A stretch of 64,000 nt of DNA from Chlorobium sp. (lineage in GTDB: Bacteria > Bacteroidota > Chlorobiia > Chlorobiales > Chlorobiaceae). Positions 26,370 to 36,019 of this stretch are shown here, in pieces. How positions within the stretch are numbered: the first letter of the stretch is position 1; every line of letters begins with the position of its first letter. Where the stretch lies: positions 83,501-147,500 of the forward strand of contig JANQHB010000032.1 of NCBI GenBank assembly GCA_028277225.1. The letters run 5' to 3'. The notes below the pieces were generated by a model. That model ran no database searches and was not told the origin of the DNA. It worked only from the letters and a program-made list of their open reading frames with translations. Position numbers and translations under genes: made by a program.

Positions 26370-27316
26370 GGTAAAGGCTGACTTGAGAATGTTTCAATAA
26401 TCTGAATGATTGCCGGCCCCAACAGCACTAACATGAGCGTCGGGAAAAGAAATAAGCCAAGCGGCAGCAGCATTTTGACAGGGATTTTGGCGGCAAGTTC
26501 TTCGGCGCGCTGGGTGCGGCGTGAGCGCATCATATCTGACTGTATGCGCAAGGATTTGGCCAGGCCAGTGCCGAATTTGTCGGCCTGTACGAGCATGGAG
26601 ACAAGGTCAGCCATATCTTCGAGCTGCGAGCGTAACGCTAGGTTGCGCAAGGCTTCTATGCGGGTGGCACCGGCGCGCATTTCAAGGACCGAGAGATAAA
26701 ACTCCTGGGCCAAGTCGGGATTGGTGCGGGCCATTTCGCTCGATATGCGGGCAATGGCGGCGTCTAGGCCCATGCCCGCTTCGGTACAGATAACCATGAG
26801 GTCGATCATGTCGGGCAGGCCGTTACGCATACGTTCGATACGTTTTTGGGTGATATAGTGCAGCAGGAATTCGGGCAGGTAGTAGCATACTGCGGCTGTG
26901 AGCAGCACAAAGAAAAAAGCAAGCTGGAAGGAAATCTGGGGTCTGGTGAAATAGAAAAACAAGACCAGTACTACTGGTGCCACTAATGTTAGCAGGGATT
27001 TGGCCGCATAGTAATACTGATGTGCGATTTTATTGCGAATACCGGCGCGCAAAAACCTGAGCTGAGCGTTTGAGTTTTCCCAACCTTTTTCCGGAAGAGA
27101 GAGCTTTGAGAGGATGTCGATGAAGGCGGTTACCTTGTGGTTGCCGGCCGTTCTGGACAATGAGAGGTCGGTAGGGACCCGGTCCTGGCGTACGAGTTGG
27201 GTGAAGTGCTTTTTGAGGGCGGTGTTGTTGACAACCCAATTGTACAACGTGAACACAATCGAGGCGACAGCAGCCCCCGAGAGCAGGATGGTCAGAATTT
27301 TCAGGGTGTCTTGCAT
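26366..27316 (-). CDS. tadC: Tad pilus inner-membrane platform protein TadC
   Basis: The 316-residue type II secretion F-domain protein has hydrophobic segments near the N-terminus (about 8-28), a pair in the middle (about 100-145) and one at the C-terminus. The family stretch LPDMIDLMVICTEAGMGLDA near 168 and the later RTQRAEELAAKIPVKMLLPL near 277 are typical. It forms the membrane platform with TadB on which the TadA ATPase acts. It lies 17 bp downstream of tadB. Confidence 0.92.
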   Translation of the reverse strand: MQDTLKILTILLSGAAVASIVFTLYNWVVNNTALKKHFTQLVRQDRVPTDLSLSRTAGNHKVTAFIDILSKLSLPEKGWENSNAQLRFLRAGIRNKIAHQYYYAAKSLLTLVAPVVLVLFFYFTRPQISFQLAFFFVLLTAAVCYYLPEFLLHYITQKRIERMRNGLPDMIDLMVICTEAGMGLDAAIARISSEMARTNPDLAQEFYLSVLEMRAGATRIEALRNLALRSQLEDMADLVSMLVQADKFGTGLAKSLRIQSDMMRSRRTQRAEELAAKIPVKMLLPLGLFLFPTLMLVLLGPAIIQIIETFSSQPLP

Positions 27317-27333
27317 GGTGAACGTGGCTGGGG

Positions 27334-28302
27334 TTAAACCTTGATCTGAATAATGCGTTTGAGCATAAAGATACCGGCGGTCATGAGTCCGCTGCCGATG
27401 AGAATAAGGGTTTGACCTCGGGGAGTGGTCCAGAGCACCGAGATGTACTCGAAATTTATGAGCGTGAGGATGCCGGTGAGCGCAAATGGCATACTGCCCA
27501 GTACCCAGGCTGATAGGCGCCCTTCGGATGAGAGCGTGCGAATTTTACCGCGCAGCTTGATGCGTTCTCGTATGGTTTTAGCCAGTCCATCAAGCAATTC
27601 AGTGAGGTTGCCGCCGGTTTCGTGCTGGATCATGAGTGAGATGACAAAGATATTGAGGTCGTTGCTGTTAACACGATCAGCAAGCCGGCTGACTGCGTCT
27701 TTAAACGGGATGCCGAAGGCGGTTTCATCGGACACGGTTTTGAATTCGTGACCTATGGGAGCGGTGAACTCTTTGCCAACCATATCGATGGCCGAGCTGA
27801 GGCTGTGGCCGGAGCGCATTGCGCGTGAAATATAGTCGAGTGTTTCCGGAAATTTGTTTTCGAAGGCCTGACGGCGCTGGTTGGCCTGTTGATATAGCCA
27901 CAAAACCGGCGTGCTGGTGATGGCGGCGGCCAGCAGCAGCAGGATTAAGGGATTGACCTGGTAGAGAAAACCCAATACGATAACCACCAGAAACAAAGCA
28001 AGCATCAGGGCCAATAAAAGCACGGCTGTGAGCGGGCTGTTGGCGTGCTGGACCAGGTTTTCGAGCCGTTCAAATGTTTTTGAGCGTGAGCGTAGCCAGG
28101 TTTCGAGCGCACTGTCTCGCAGGGCGTTTTGTGCGATGCCGGGGCTTTGCCCTCCCCAGTGAACAGCGTTGTGGATATCGAGCATGTGCTGTTTTCTTGC
28201 TTTGTTGCGGGGGTCTATAAAGTGGGTCCATATCATATAGCCCGACAGCATGATCAGCATGACGGCCATAAAAGCAAAGAAGGGGATCAAAAACGTGATC
28301 AT
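27334..28302 (-). CDS. tadB: Tad pilus inner-membrane platform protein TadB
   Basis: The 322-residue F-domain protein has an N-terminal membrane helix, two central helices (about 100-150) and a C-terminal pair. The family motifs are FPETLDYISRAMRSGHSLSS near 160 and NDLNIFVISLMIQHETGGNL near 220, followed by LAKTIRERIKLRGKIRTLSS. It partners TadC in the pilus assembly platform. It lies 39 bp downstream of tadA. Confidence 0.92.
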   Translation of the reverse strand: MITFLIPFFAFMAVMLIMLSGYMIWTHFIDPRNKARKQHMLDIHNAVHWGGQSPGIAQNALRDSALETWLRSRSKTFERLENLVQHANSPLTAVLLLALMLALFLVVIVLGFLYQVNPLILLLLAAAITSTPVLWLYQQANQRRQAFENKFPETLDYISRAMRSGHSLSSAIDMVGKEFTAPIGHEFKTVSDETAFGIPFKDAVSRLADRVNSNDLNIFVISLMIQHETGGNLTELLDGLAKTIRERIKLRGKIRTLSSEGRLSAWVLGSMPFALTGILTLINFEYISVLWTTPRGQTLILIGSGLMTAGIFMLKRIIQIKV

Positions 28303-28341
28303 GACGTGCGTGGTTTTTATTCATTAGTGCGCGCTTGGATA

Positions 28342-29802
28342 TTACATTCCATTGGCTCGAACAGTTTGTCGATTAGGCTCGAACATGTCGCCGCTTAAGT
28401 CGATACCGTAGGTGCGGATTTTGTCGGTTATTCGGGGACGCAGGCCTGTAGCACTTAACGTTCCTTGTACGGAACCATCAGGATTCGTGCCGGTGCGAAT
28501 GTAGGTAAAGATTTCCTGGGTGGTAATTATGTCGCCTTCCATGCCAGTGATTTCCTGGATGCTGGTGATCTTGCGGTTACCGTCATCCAGTCGTGTGATC
28601 TGGATGATAAAATTAACAGACGAGGAGATGAGCTGGCGCAAGGCTTTGTTGGGTAGATTGAAGCCGCCCAAGCCTACCAGGTTTTCGAGCCGACCCAGTG
28701 CATCCCGTGCATTGTTGGCGTGAATGGTTGTGAGCGAGCCTTCATGCCCGGTGTTCATGGCTTGCAGCATGTCGATCACCTCGGCACTACGGACCTCGCC
28801 CAGCACGATGCGGTCAGGCCTCATACGCAAGGAGTTTTTTACAAGCGCGCGCATGGTGATTTCGCCTTTACCTTCGATGTTCTGTGGGCGCGTTTCCAGA
28901 CGAATGACATGTTCTTGCTGAAGTTGCAGTTCGGCTGTGTCTTCAATGGTGACGATGCGTTCGTTGTCGGGAATAAAGCTCGAGAGAATGTTGAGCAGCG
29001 TGGTTTTACCCGTACCGGTCCCTCCGGAAATGATGATGTTGCATTTGACGGTAACCAGAGCTGACAACAGTTCCGCCATGGCGGGTGTGAGCGTGTTTTT
29101 TTCAATGAGGTCGTGCATTTGCAAAGGCACAGCCGAAAAACGTCGAATGGTGAGGACTGGGCCGTCGAGAGCCAATGGTTGAATGATTGCGTTGACACGC
29201 GATCCGTCGGGCAGACGGGCATCGGCCATGGGGCTGGATTCATCGACGCGCCGTCCTACGCGAGAGACGATTTTGTCGATGATTCTCATGAGGTGTGCGT
29301 CGTCGTTGAAGCGGATATCGGTGAGGTGGATGCATCCGTTTTTTTCGACATAGACGTTTTGGTAGCCGTTGACCATGATCTCAGAAATGGCGGGGTCTGC
29401 CAGCAAGGGCTCCAAGGGGCCCAGACCCATGATTTCGTTTTTAAGGTCGGTTACCAGTCTGGTGCGCTCTTGATGATTGAGAGGGATGGCTTCTTCTTCA
29501 ATGAGCGCGACAAGCAAGATTCCAAGCTCATTGCGTAGCTGATCGCGGGTCAGGTCTTCAATTGACTGGAGGTCGATACGGGTGAGCAGCTTCTGGTGTA
29601 ACTTTACTTTCGTTACGTAATAATCAACCCCTGGAGATGTTTTGGTTTTTAACGCCCGTGCTGCTGATTGGGATGAGATTCGAGGCTCAACGGCACGAAG
29701 CTGCGCAGGCTTCACAGTGCTTGCGGGTGCCGATTCGGGGGGAGCTGTATCCTTTTTGGGGGAGAGCTTCCAACGAGCTATTTGATCTTTAAGCGTTGCC
29801 AT
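28342..29802 (-). CDS. tadA: Tad pilus assembly ATPase TadA/CpaF
   Basis: The 486-residue cytoplasmic hexameric ATPase powers Flp pilus extension and retraction. A variable N-terminal 80 residues is followed by the VirB11/PulE-like core: Walker A ISGGTGTGKTTLLNIL near residue 265, then ETRPQNIEGKGEITMRALVK, the Walker B DRIVLGEVRSAEVIDML near 335 and the His box GHEGSLTTIHANN near 353. The gene overlaps the end of tadZ by 25 bases, so translation is probably coupled. Confidence 0.94.
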   Translation of the reverse strand: MATLKDQIARWKLSPKKDTAPPESAPASTVKPAQLRAVEPRISSQSAARALKTKTSPGVDYYVTKVKLHQKLLTRIDLQSIEDLTRDQLRNELGILLVALIEEEAIPLNHQERTRLVTDLKNEIMGLGPLEPLLADPAISEIMVNGYQNVYVEKNGCIHLTDIRFNDDAHLMRIIDKIVSRVGRRVDESSPMADARLPDGSRVNAIIQPLALDGPVLTIRRFSAVPLQMHDLIEKNTLTPAMAELLSALVTVKCNIIISGGTGTGKTTLLNILSSFIPDNERIVTIEDTAELQLQQEHVIRLETRPQNIEGKGEITMRALVKNSLRMRPDRIVLGEVRSAEVIDMLQAMNTGHEGSLTTIHANNARDALGRLENLVGLGGFNLPNKALRQLISSSVNFIIQITRLDDGNRKITSIQEITGMEGDIITTQEIFTYIRTGTNPDGSVQGTLSATGLRPRITDKIRTYGIDLSGDMFEPNRQTVRANGM

Positions 29803-30932
29803 AGCGAACGTCGTTTAGGGGGACTGCTTTCTGTGAGGTCTGCGGCCCAGTTAACGATGGTTTTGGAAAATCTGGATTTGGGTGCTGCCTGCAAGACGGG
29901 CTGACCAAACAAGAGGGATTCCTGTACGGCGTCGACGTCGGTGAGGAGGCGTTTGTTGATTGGCCTGCCGATGACCTTTTCAATTTTTGTCCTGGAGAAG
30001 GGAAGACTTGAGTCAGCACGGTTGAGTATGATCTCGATGCGCGACATGGGTACTTCATGCTCTTTACAGAGTTTGAGCAACTGGCCGGTCCGGCGCAGAG
30101 ATGGCAGCGACGGGGTCGATACGATGCAGAGTTTCTCGAGGTGTTCGATAACCCAGATGCCGATCTGGTCGAGAGATGAGCCAAAGTCAACCAGAGTGTA
30201 GTCGTAAAAGTTTGTAGCAATGGTAGTGAGTTCGCTCACGCGTTCGGGTTCGATATGAACACTTTTTTCGAACGAGTTGGGTGAGGGGATGAAGTCGAAC
30301 GCAGGGCTGAGGTGCTGCACCATGCTGTCGAGGAGTGACTTGTCAAGCCGTTCGGTTTGAGCGGAGATGTCTGCCAGATCTTGAGTATGGTTATCTTTGG
30401 TAAGGTACATGTCGAGGTCGCCAAAAGGTAACGAGACATCGATCGCCAATACGCGGGTGTCGTGTACCTGAGAGAGTGCAACGGCCAAGTTGCCTGCTAT
30501 GCAGGAACTACCATCCCCCCCTTTGGAAGAGATAAATCCAAAAATTCGGCCCCGGGTAATGCTTGCGCCTTTTGTGCGATGGTGGGCGCGCTTGATAACC
30601 TGCTGCAAAGTTCCTGAAGCGCTGTCGACAATGACTTCACGTACTCCGGCGCGCATAAGTGATAACAAAAGGTCGGGCTGTGTTTTTGGGTGCAGGGCAA
30701 CGATGGCGGCAAACGGCAGAGCCAGGCAGAGTTTTTCTACCTCTTGTATGTAATTGGGATCGGTGGGTTCAAAGCCCACAAGAAATATGAGGTCGGGTTT
30801 TTGGGCTGTGAGTTGGCGTACCATGCTCCCCAGGTCGCCCAACAGCCGGACCAGTTGGTGTTGGCCCAGTTCAAGTTGTGTGTCGGGAACCGCCCAAGGC
30901 TGGGGAGAGTAAACAACAATGTTCATTTGCAT
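29778..30932 (-). CDS. tadZ: Tad localisation ATPase TadZ/CpaE (MinD-like)
   Basis: The 384-residue protein has a receiver-like N-domain (1-125, with LIFLVGFEP at the phospho-acceptor strand) and a MinD/ParA-like ATPase domain. The deviant Walker A is SSKGGDGSSCIAGNLAVAL near 145, followed by VLAIDVSLPFGDLDMYL. It should position the Tad machinery at a cell pole. It directly follows the tadG-like gene with no gap. Confidence 0.9.
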   Translation of the reverse strand: MQMNIVVYSPQPWAVPDTQLELGQHQLVRLLGDLGSMVRQLTAQKPDLIFLVGFEPTDPNYIQEVEKLCLALPFAAIVALHPKTQPDLLLSLMRAGVREVIVDSASGTLQQVIKRAHHRTKGASITRGRIFGFISSKGGDGSSCIAGNLAVALSQVHDTRVLAIDVSLPFGDLDMYLTKDNHTQDLADISAQTERLDKSLLDSMVQHLSPAFDFIPSPNSFEKSVHIEPERVSELTTIATNFYDYTLVDFGSSLDQIGIWVIEHLEKLCIVSTPSLPSLRRTGQLLKLCKEHEVPMSRIEIILNRADSSLPFSRTKIEKVIGRPINKRLLTDVDAVQESLLFGQPVLQAAPKSRFSKTIVNWAADLTESSPPKRRSLWQRLKIK

Positions 30933-31988
30933 TTATTTTACCAGTACGGGGGAAGTGTAGACGCCGAATGGTAACCCGTTGCCAGTGCCTGGGTCGAGGC
31001 CGCCGAAGAGCCCGTTGTTAATGAAGTGACCTTCAACGTATTTTGGGTTTTTATTGCTTGCGCCGGTTATATGAAAACCGGTGATCGCGACGATAGGCCG
31101 GAACTGTCCCTTGACAATACCGTCAATGACGAATAAAGGAACAGTTTCGCCGCTGAAATAGTTCTTTACTTCTTTGTACGCGGCGGCTTTGGTGCCCGGC
31201 ACGAGATAGGTGGAGTCGCCGACGGATAACTCGGTGGGGTTGCCGGTATCCATGAGACTCTTTATGTACGAAGCGCTGTTGCTCACTGAATCAAATGTGG
31301 TCCATTGGCCCGTCAAGCAGCTGCTGCCGGGTTGGATTTGGAAGATAATGGGATCACCTGAGCCATCCAGCACGGGACTGTTTGTATCTGAGTCCCATAA
31401 AGAGTCCAGGATGCACTCACTGATGGCAAAGGGGAAAAAGCCCGTACCTCCCTCGGGCGCGGGCAGCACGGCAATGGCACTGGCTTGAACGTTACTTTCA
31501 TCAATACCCAGAATGGGGGCGAAAAACAAATTCAGGGGCCCGTTGTTCTGGGTGCTGGAGATAGCGATCGTCGTTCGGACGGCGGGGAGATCTCCAGCAG
31601 CGGGCAAACCGTATGTGTCATGGGGACGCAGACCGAGCGAGGGGTTCTGGAGGTTCCAGTAACCCGTTTCAATGATCGCATCCTGAATCTGCGCGGCATT
31701 GGCGATATTGCTTTGTGCCACATTCAATGCTGATGCTGTAGCTGCTGTCCAATTGTAAGGTATGTCAGACGGCCCGGGAGGCGGTTCTGTATCGCTGAGT
31801 GAACGGGCGCCAGCCAGAGCGGCAGCGTCTGCCGTGTTTTGAAGTTCGGCTTTTGTCAGGTTGAGACGGGTAAGGTCGATTGACAAAACGGCCAGGCCCA
31901 GCAATACCGGCAAGCACAAGGCAAATAAAATGGATACACTGCCACGCTGGCTGTAAAGCAGCTGGATGATGTGGTGTGAGCGTGCCAT
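30933..31988 (-). CDS. tadG: TadG-like pseudopilin/assembly protein
   Basis: The 351-residue product begins with an RGSVSILFALCLPVLLGLAV segment, the TadE/TadG-type type-IV-pilin-like hydrophobic N-terminus, followed by LQNTADAAALAGARSLSD, which is characteristic of TadG. The remaining 290 residues are extracytoplasmic, with no von Willebrand domain that I can recognise. It is predicted to be a minor or anchoring component that stabilises the pilus at the inner membrane. It is separated from tadE by two bases. Confidence 0.85.
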   Translation of the reverse strand: MARSHHIIQLLYSQRGSVSILFALCLPVLLGLAVLSIDLTRLNLTKAELQNTADAAALAGARSLSDTEPPPGPSDIPYNWTAATASALNVAQSNIANAAQIQDAIIETGYWNLQNPSLGLRPHDTYGLPAAGDLPAVRTTIAISSTQNNGPLNLFFAPILGIDESNVQASAIAVLPAPEGGTGFFPFAISECILDSLWDSDTNSPVLDGSGDPIIFQIQPGSSCLTGQWTTFDSVSNSASYIKSLMDTGNPTELSVGDSTYLVPGTKAAAYKEVKNYFSGETVPLFVIDGIVKGQFRPIVAITGFHITGASNKNPKYVEGHFINNGLFGGLDPGTGNGLPFGVYTSPVLVK

Positions 31989-31990
31989 GG

Positions 31991-32425
31991 CTATTCGAGT
32001 CTCATGCTGGTCTGGGCCGAGATAACGATGCCTGAAAAAACGTATATCCCGGTGTAAGTACCGTTGGCCGTGACGGTGAGGATGCTGTCCTGAATGGAGG
32101 GGGTGACGTTACAGGTCATGGCCGGCCCGAAAGAGATGAGGTTGTTTTGACAGAACTGCAAGGCGGTAGCGGTGGCAGCGCTGTCAATCATGGAGATGGT
32201 CCGGTCTTGAACGAACATGGCTCCCGCGCGCGCACCCTCCCGGGTGGCCATGGTGAGCACGGTTTTGTTGTACAGGGCTACAGAAAACGTGATCATCCCG
32301 AAAAGGATAACCAGAAACAGGGGCAGGACGAGCGCAAACTCAAGCAGCGTAGTGCCCTTTTGGGGTTGAGCGCACGCCGTTTTTGGAGCCTGATGCATGG
32401 CAATATTTGCGCGCATGGCGGTCAT
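31991..32425 (-). CDS. tadE: TadE-like minor pseudopilin
   Basis: The 144-residue protein has the TadE signature: KGTTLLEFALVLPLFLVILF with the Glu at the pilin-type position, then TMATREGARAGAMFVQ. A long hydrophilic leader (about 24 residues) precedes the processing site. It would be cut by the prepilin peptidase and act in pilus assembly. It overlaps the secretin gene by four bases. Confidence 0.9.
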   Translation of the reverse strand: MTAMRANIAMHQAPKTACAQPQKGTTLLEFALVLPLFLVILFGMITFSVALYNKTVLTMATREGARAGAMFVQDRTISMIDSAATATALQFCQNNLISFGPAMTCNVTPSIQDSILTVTANGTYTGIYVFSGIVISAQTSMRLE

Positions 32426-33834
32426 CGATCCTCCGGTGAGCCTTCAAGTTTTCCGTCGATGAAAAGCTCTTTTTCAGTAGGCGGTATAAACCTGTCGGTG
32501 GGAAGCTCCGGCGTGTAGTCACTGGCTTGAACAAGGGTAGGCCGAACAACGACCATGAGTTCGGTCGTTTCAGCTTTTTTATCGGTACGTCGGAACAGCG
32601 CGCCCAGAATGGGAATTTTACTCAGCAATGGTACAGCCCTTATGGTTTCTTCAAGATTGTCGCGCAGAAGGCCGCCGATAACAAGGTTTTGACCTTGGTT
32701 CATTTGGACGGTGGTGGAGGCGTAGCTGAGTTTAAACGCGGGCAAACCAGTTGCAGTTCCTGCAGTGAGAGCTTCTTTGAGCGGTTCAGAGATTTCAGGT
32801 GCAACCTTGAGTGAGATACGGCCGGCATCCAGGACAGTGGGTATAAACCGCAACCCTACACCATATTTGCGTTCTTTGTAGTCGATACCGCCGTTTGCCG
32901 TGACAGTAGGAGTATAGACTTTGCCGCCTACCAGGAAATAGCCTTCCTGACCGCTCATGGTGACAATGGTGGGTTCGGCCAGTATTTTGACCAAACCCTT
33001 TTTGCACTCGGCTTCAAGTGCGAGCTCGTTGCCATTCTGAAACAAGAGGTCAAGCGTGGCATTGCCGACAAATCCTGTCATGAGGCTGCCGGTTATATTG
33101 CCGGTGGCTTGCGTCCAGTTAAGGCCCAAAGCCTGCATGCAGGTTCTGGAAACTTCGGCAATGCGGACTTCGAGGCGGACTTGCTGCGGGTTGCGGATTG
33201 TGAGGAGGTTGACCACCCCTCTCATGCCGGCAGGTCCTGCAGAGGTAACTGCTTGATAACCGGAGGAACTCTTGGTACTTTTGACCATGCCGGTTACGCT
33301 GGCAGGCGCTGCAGAGGCAGGGGGACTATTGACCAGGGTGTATTCGGGGTTGTCCTCCGGGACCTTGCCGCCCAAATAGGCTTTTACCAGGCGGAAGACG
33401 GTTTCTGCAGCCAGGGCATCATACACAGTGCCGGCCAGTACCAGCGCTCGTCCCAAAGCGTAGATCCGAATGTCGGTCTCATTCGGTAAGACAATTTTCA
33501 ACAATTCACTTATGGGTTTGATGTTGCGGCTGACCTGTAGCGGTGTCGTCGTAAAGTTACCGGTTTTGTCCCAGACGATAAGATTGGTTACACCGGGCTT
33601 TTTACCCAGTAAATAGAGCTCGGTAGGGTTGATTATAATATAGTCGGCCACTTTGGGATTGCCTACGGCAACACGTTTAATGGGCTGTTCGAGCCGGTAG
33701 ACCCTGGATTCGCCTGCAGGTACAAGGTAGGTCGAGGGAGAGGCCGTTATGGTAGCGGGTATGCTGCCGGCAAGTGCCGCGAAAAGACTCATCCAGCAGG
33801 CCAAACGCATGAGGTATTTCAAATTCATGTGCAT
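32422..33834 (-). CDS. cpaC: Tad pilus secretin RcpA/CpaC
   Basis: The 470-residue outer-membrane channel subunit has a signal peptide (about 1-30), an N-terminal pilus-formation domain (KRVAVGNPKVADYIIINPTE and LYLLGKKPGVTNLIVWD), a BON-like region (IRIYALGRALVLAGTVYDAL) and the secretin C-domain, ending in NLVIGGLLRDNLEETIRAVP and LSKIPILGALFRR. It should form the gated ring through which the Flp pilus exits. It lies six bases downstream of cpaB. Confidence 0.92.
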   Translation of the reverse strand: MHMNLKYLMRLACWMSLFAALAGSIPATITASPSTYLVPAGESRVYRLEQPIKRVAVGNPKVADYIIINPTELYLLGKKPGVTNLIVWDKTGNFTTTPLQVSRNIKPISELLKIVLPNETDIRIYALGRALVLAGTVYDALAAETVFRLVKAYLGGKVPEDNPEYTLVNSPPASAAPASVTGMVKSTKSSSGYQAVTSAGPAGMRGVVNLLTIRNPQQVRLEVRIAEVSRTCMQALGLNWTQATGNITGSLMTGFVGNATLDLLFQNGNELALEAECKKGLVKILAEPTIVTMSGQEGYFLVGGKVYTPTVTANGGIDYKERKYGVGLRFIPTVLDAGRISLKVAPEISEPLKEALTAGTATGLPAFKLSYASTTVQMNQGQNLVIGGLLRDNLEETIRAVPLLSKIPILGALFRRTDKKAETTELMVVVRPTLVQASDYTPELPTDRFIPPTEKELFIDGKLEGSPEDR

Positions 33835-33840
33835 GTTGGG

Positions 33841-34626
33841 CTAGGGTTTGGCAACATTTTTACGGCGGGTACCGCGGATTTCTTCGGGTTTAAGGCGTTG
33901 AACCGAACGCGTTGCTTTTGCATCAGGCGAAAAGGCGGATGCACGTTTGGGTGGATTTACTATATCATGGAAACGTACGCCTCGAGAGTGTCTTGTCTTT
34001 TTGTCGAATTCGTTGCGCAGGACAAGAGAAAGCTTGCCGACGTTACGGGCAAGGTCGAGCTTTTCGGATTCGCGCGGCGTAAGCTCAAGGGTTACGGCAT
34101 TGACCACGATTGGTTTGTCGGGTTTTCCAGTGGTTATCTGGTCCACGGCCAATACTTTGACGCGCGACAGCACTGTTTGGGAAAAAGGCCGCTTCCTGGT
34201 GTCCTTGCCGTTAAGCAAAACATCCACATAGCTGTTTGGCAGGGCAAATCCGGCAACCGCAATCACCTCGTTTACTCTGACGGTTATGGCACGTTTGCCC
34301 TTCGGGATGATTGAAGATAAGCCGCCTTTAGAGCCTTTTCGGGCCAATTTGCCGGGCAAAACCGGCTCTCCCGGGATCATGGACACACGGGCAATTCGAC
34401 CCACCACTTTCCGTGTGCGGGTGTATGCATCCTGAGGAACGGCCGAATCGGGCCAAGGAACGGCCCTGATTTGATCAGCTTTAATAGCGTTGCCTGCCAT
34501 GATGGGTTGTTCGACAATGACGACCCTGCCCCCTGAAGCTTTATTGTCGTCCATCCACCGGGTGGCCAGAAACGCAGCCATCGCTCCAAGAGTGAGAGCG
34601 ATAGCTGCAAAGACTTGTGGTTTCAA
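33841..34626 (-). CDS. cpaB: Tad pilus assembly protein RcpC/CpaB (SAF domain)
   Basis: The 261-residue periplasmic protein has an N-terminal membrane helix (VFAAIALTLGAMAAFLATRW, 4-23), a SAF domain (VVIVEQPIMAGNAIKADQIR near 36 and GRIARVSMIPGEPVL near 80) and a beta-clip region (KRAITVRVNEVIAVAGFALP). The C-terminal 45 residues are basic (many K and R), which might contact the strongly acidic pilin encoded just upstream; this is inference. It lies 36 bp downstream of the poly-aspartate pilin gene. Confidence 0.9.
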   Translation of the reverse strand: MKPQVFAAIALTLGAMAAFLATRWMDDNKASGGRVVIVEQPIMAGNAIKADQIRAVPWPDSAVPQDAYTRTRKVVGRIARVSMIPGEPVLPGKLARKGSKGGLSSIIPKGKRAITVRVNEVIAVAGFALPNSYVDVLLNGKDTRKRPFSQTVLSRVKVLAVDQITTGKPDKPIVVNAVTLELTPRESEKLDLARNVGKLSLVLRNEFDKKTRHSRGVRFHDIVNPPKRASAFSPDAKATRSVQRLKPEEIRGTRRKNVAKP

Positions 34627-34662
34627 TGCTGTAGGCTGTAAAAGAGTTTTGGGTAATTACGG

Positions 34663-35352
<690 letters not shown>

Positions 35353-35392
35353 AGCTTCTCCTCCCAGTGAAATTAGTGTCTGATTACGTTTA

Positions 35393-35429
35393 CATAAGAC
35401 ACCCCGCTCGTCGTGAGCGGGGTCTTATG
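35393..35429. promoter_or_regulatory. Hairpin upstream of the poly-Asp pilin gene
   Basis: CATAAGA pairs with TCTTATG around an inner stem CCCCGCTC and GAGCGGGG with loop GTCGT, giving 15 bp with a two-base bulge. There is no T-tract on the minus strand, so it is more likely an RNA processing or stabilising element, or an attenuator, than a simple terminator. The same hairpin recurs at 35728. Confidence 0.75.
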
Positions 35430-35447
35430 CGTATCCATGTGTTCATG

Positions 35448-35687
35448 TCAACTTTCTCCAGCGGTTGCACTGAGCTTGCATGAGAATGTGGAAAAAATAG
35501 TTCCCACATTCTCTCCAGAAGAAACAATAAATAGAATCGCAACAACAGAAATCAAGGCAGCAATCAAGGTGTATTCGACCATGGTTACGCCTTACTGTAA
35601 ACTGATGGAGAGCTTGCTCGAGGTGGCTGTCCAGGCATCCTTGAGCATTTTTATGCCTTTTTGTGATAGTCTGTAAAAGAACAACAT
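35448..35687 (-). pseudogene. Flp pilin pseudogene (nonsense codon at the leader end)
   Basis: On the minus strand an ATG at 35687 starts a 79-codon frame that is nearly identical to the poly-Asp pilin over the first 31 residues. The Lys codon AAA just before the cleavage-site Gly is replaced by TAA (35592-35594). Beyond the stop the frame continues as GVTMVEYTLIAALISVVA and ends at TGA 35448-35450. The second half resembles the ordinary Flp at 35783 (IAALIS, then GTIF) rather than the poly-Asp gene, so the copy is a mosaic. An internal ATG just after the stop would yield a pilin without leader, which should not be exported. Confidence 0.85.
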
Positions 35688-35727
35688 GGCTTCTCTTCCC
35701 AGTGAAATTAGTGTCTGGTTACGTTTA

Positions 35728-35764
35728 CATAAGACACCCCGCTCGTCGTGAGCGGGGCCTTATG
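35728..35764. promoter_or_regulatory. Hairpin between the Flp gene and the pilin pseudogene
   Basis: This is the second copy of the 35393 hairpin, with CCCCGCTC and GAGCGGGG around GTCGT and an outer CATAAG/CTTATG stem. It lies 18 bp downstream of the ordinary flp gene. The flanking 80 bases are also duplicated, marking the boundaries of the tandem duplication. Confidence 0.75.
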
Positions 35765-35782
35765 CGTATCCATGTGTTCGCG

Positions 35783-36019
35783 TCAACTAGCTGCTGTACC
35801 GAGCTCAGTTGAGATTTTGGTGAAAATAGTTTGCACATGACCTCCAGCAATACCAATAACTGCAATCGCGGCAATAGAAATCAAGGCAGCGATCAAGGCG
35901 TATTCGACCATGGTGACGCCTTTTTGTGATTTAATAAACTTGAACTGATTCAAAACCGCAACCAAAGCGTTTACGAGCATGGTTGCACCTATTTGTGATT
36001 TGATGAAAAGGTATAACAT
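35783..36019 (-). CDS. flp: Flp major prepilin
   Basis: The 78-residue prepilin has a leader of about 33 residues ending in SQKG, followed by VTMVEYALIAALISIAAIAV, the canonical Flp motif with Glu at +5 and the Glu-Tyr pair. A short tail, GGHVQTIFTKISTELGTAAS, completes the mature subunit of about 45 residues. I choose the ATG at 36019 because a good ribosome binding site (AGGAG) lies eight bases upstream; an earlier in-frame ATG at 36058 lacks one. As first gene of the tad locus it should be the major pilus subunit. The leader contains a second partial GATMLVNAL motif, suggesting a past internal duplication of the processing region. Confidence 0.9.
   Translation of the reverse strand: MLYLFIKSQIGATMLVNALVAVLNQFKFIKSQKGVTMVEYALIAALISIAAIAVIGIAGGHVQTIFTKISTELGTAAS

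Noticed and set aside
35413..35676. Plus-strand 87-codon frame between the pilin genes
   Set aside because: It is antisense to the pilin pseudogene and explained by it.
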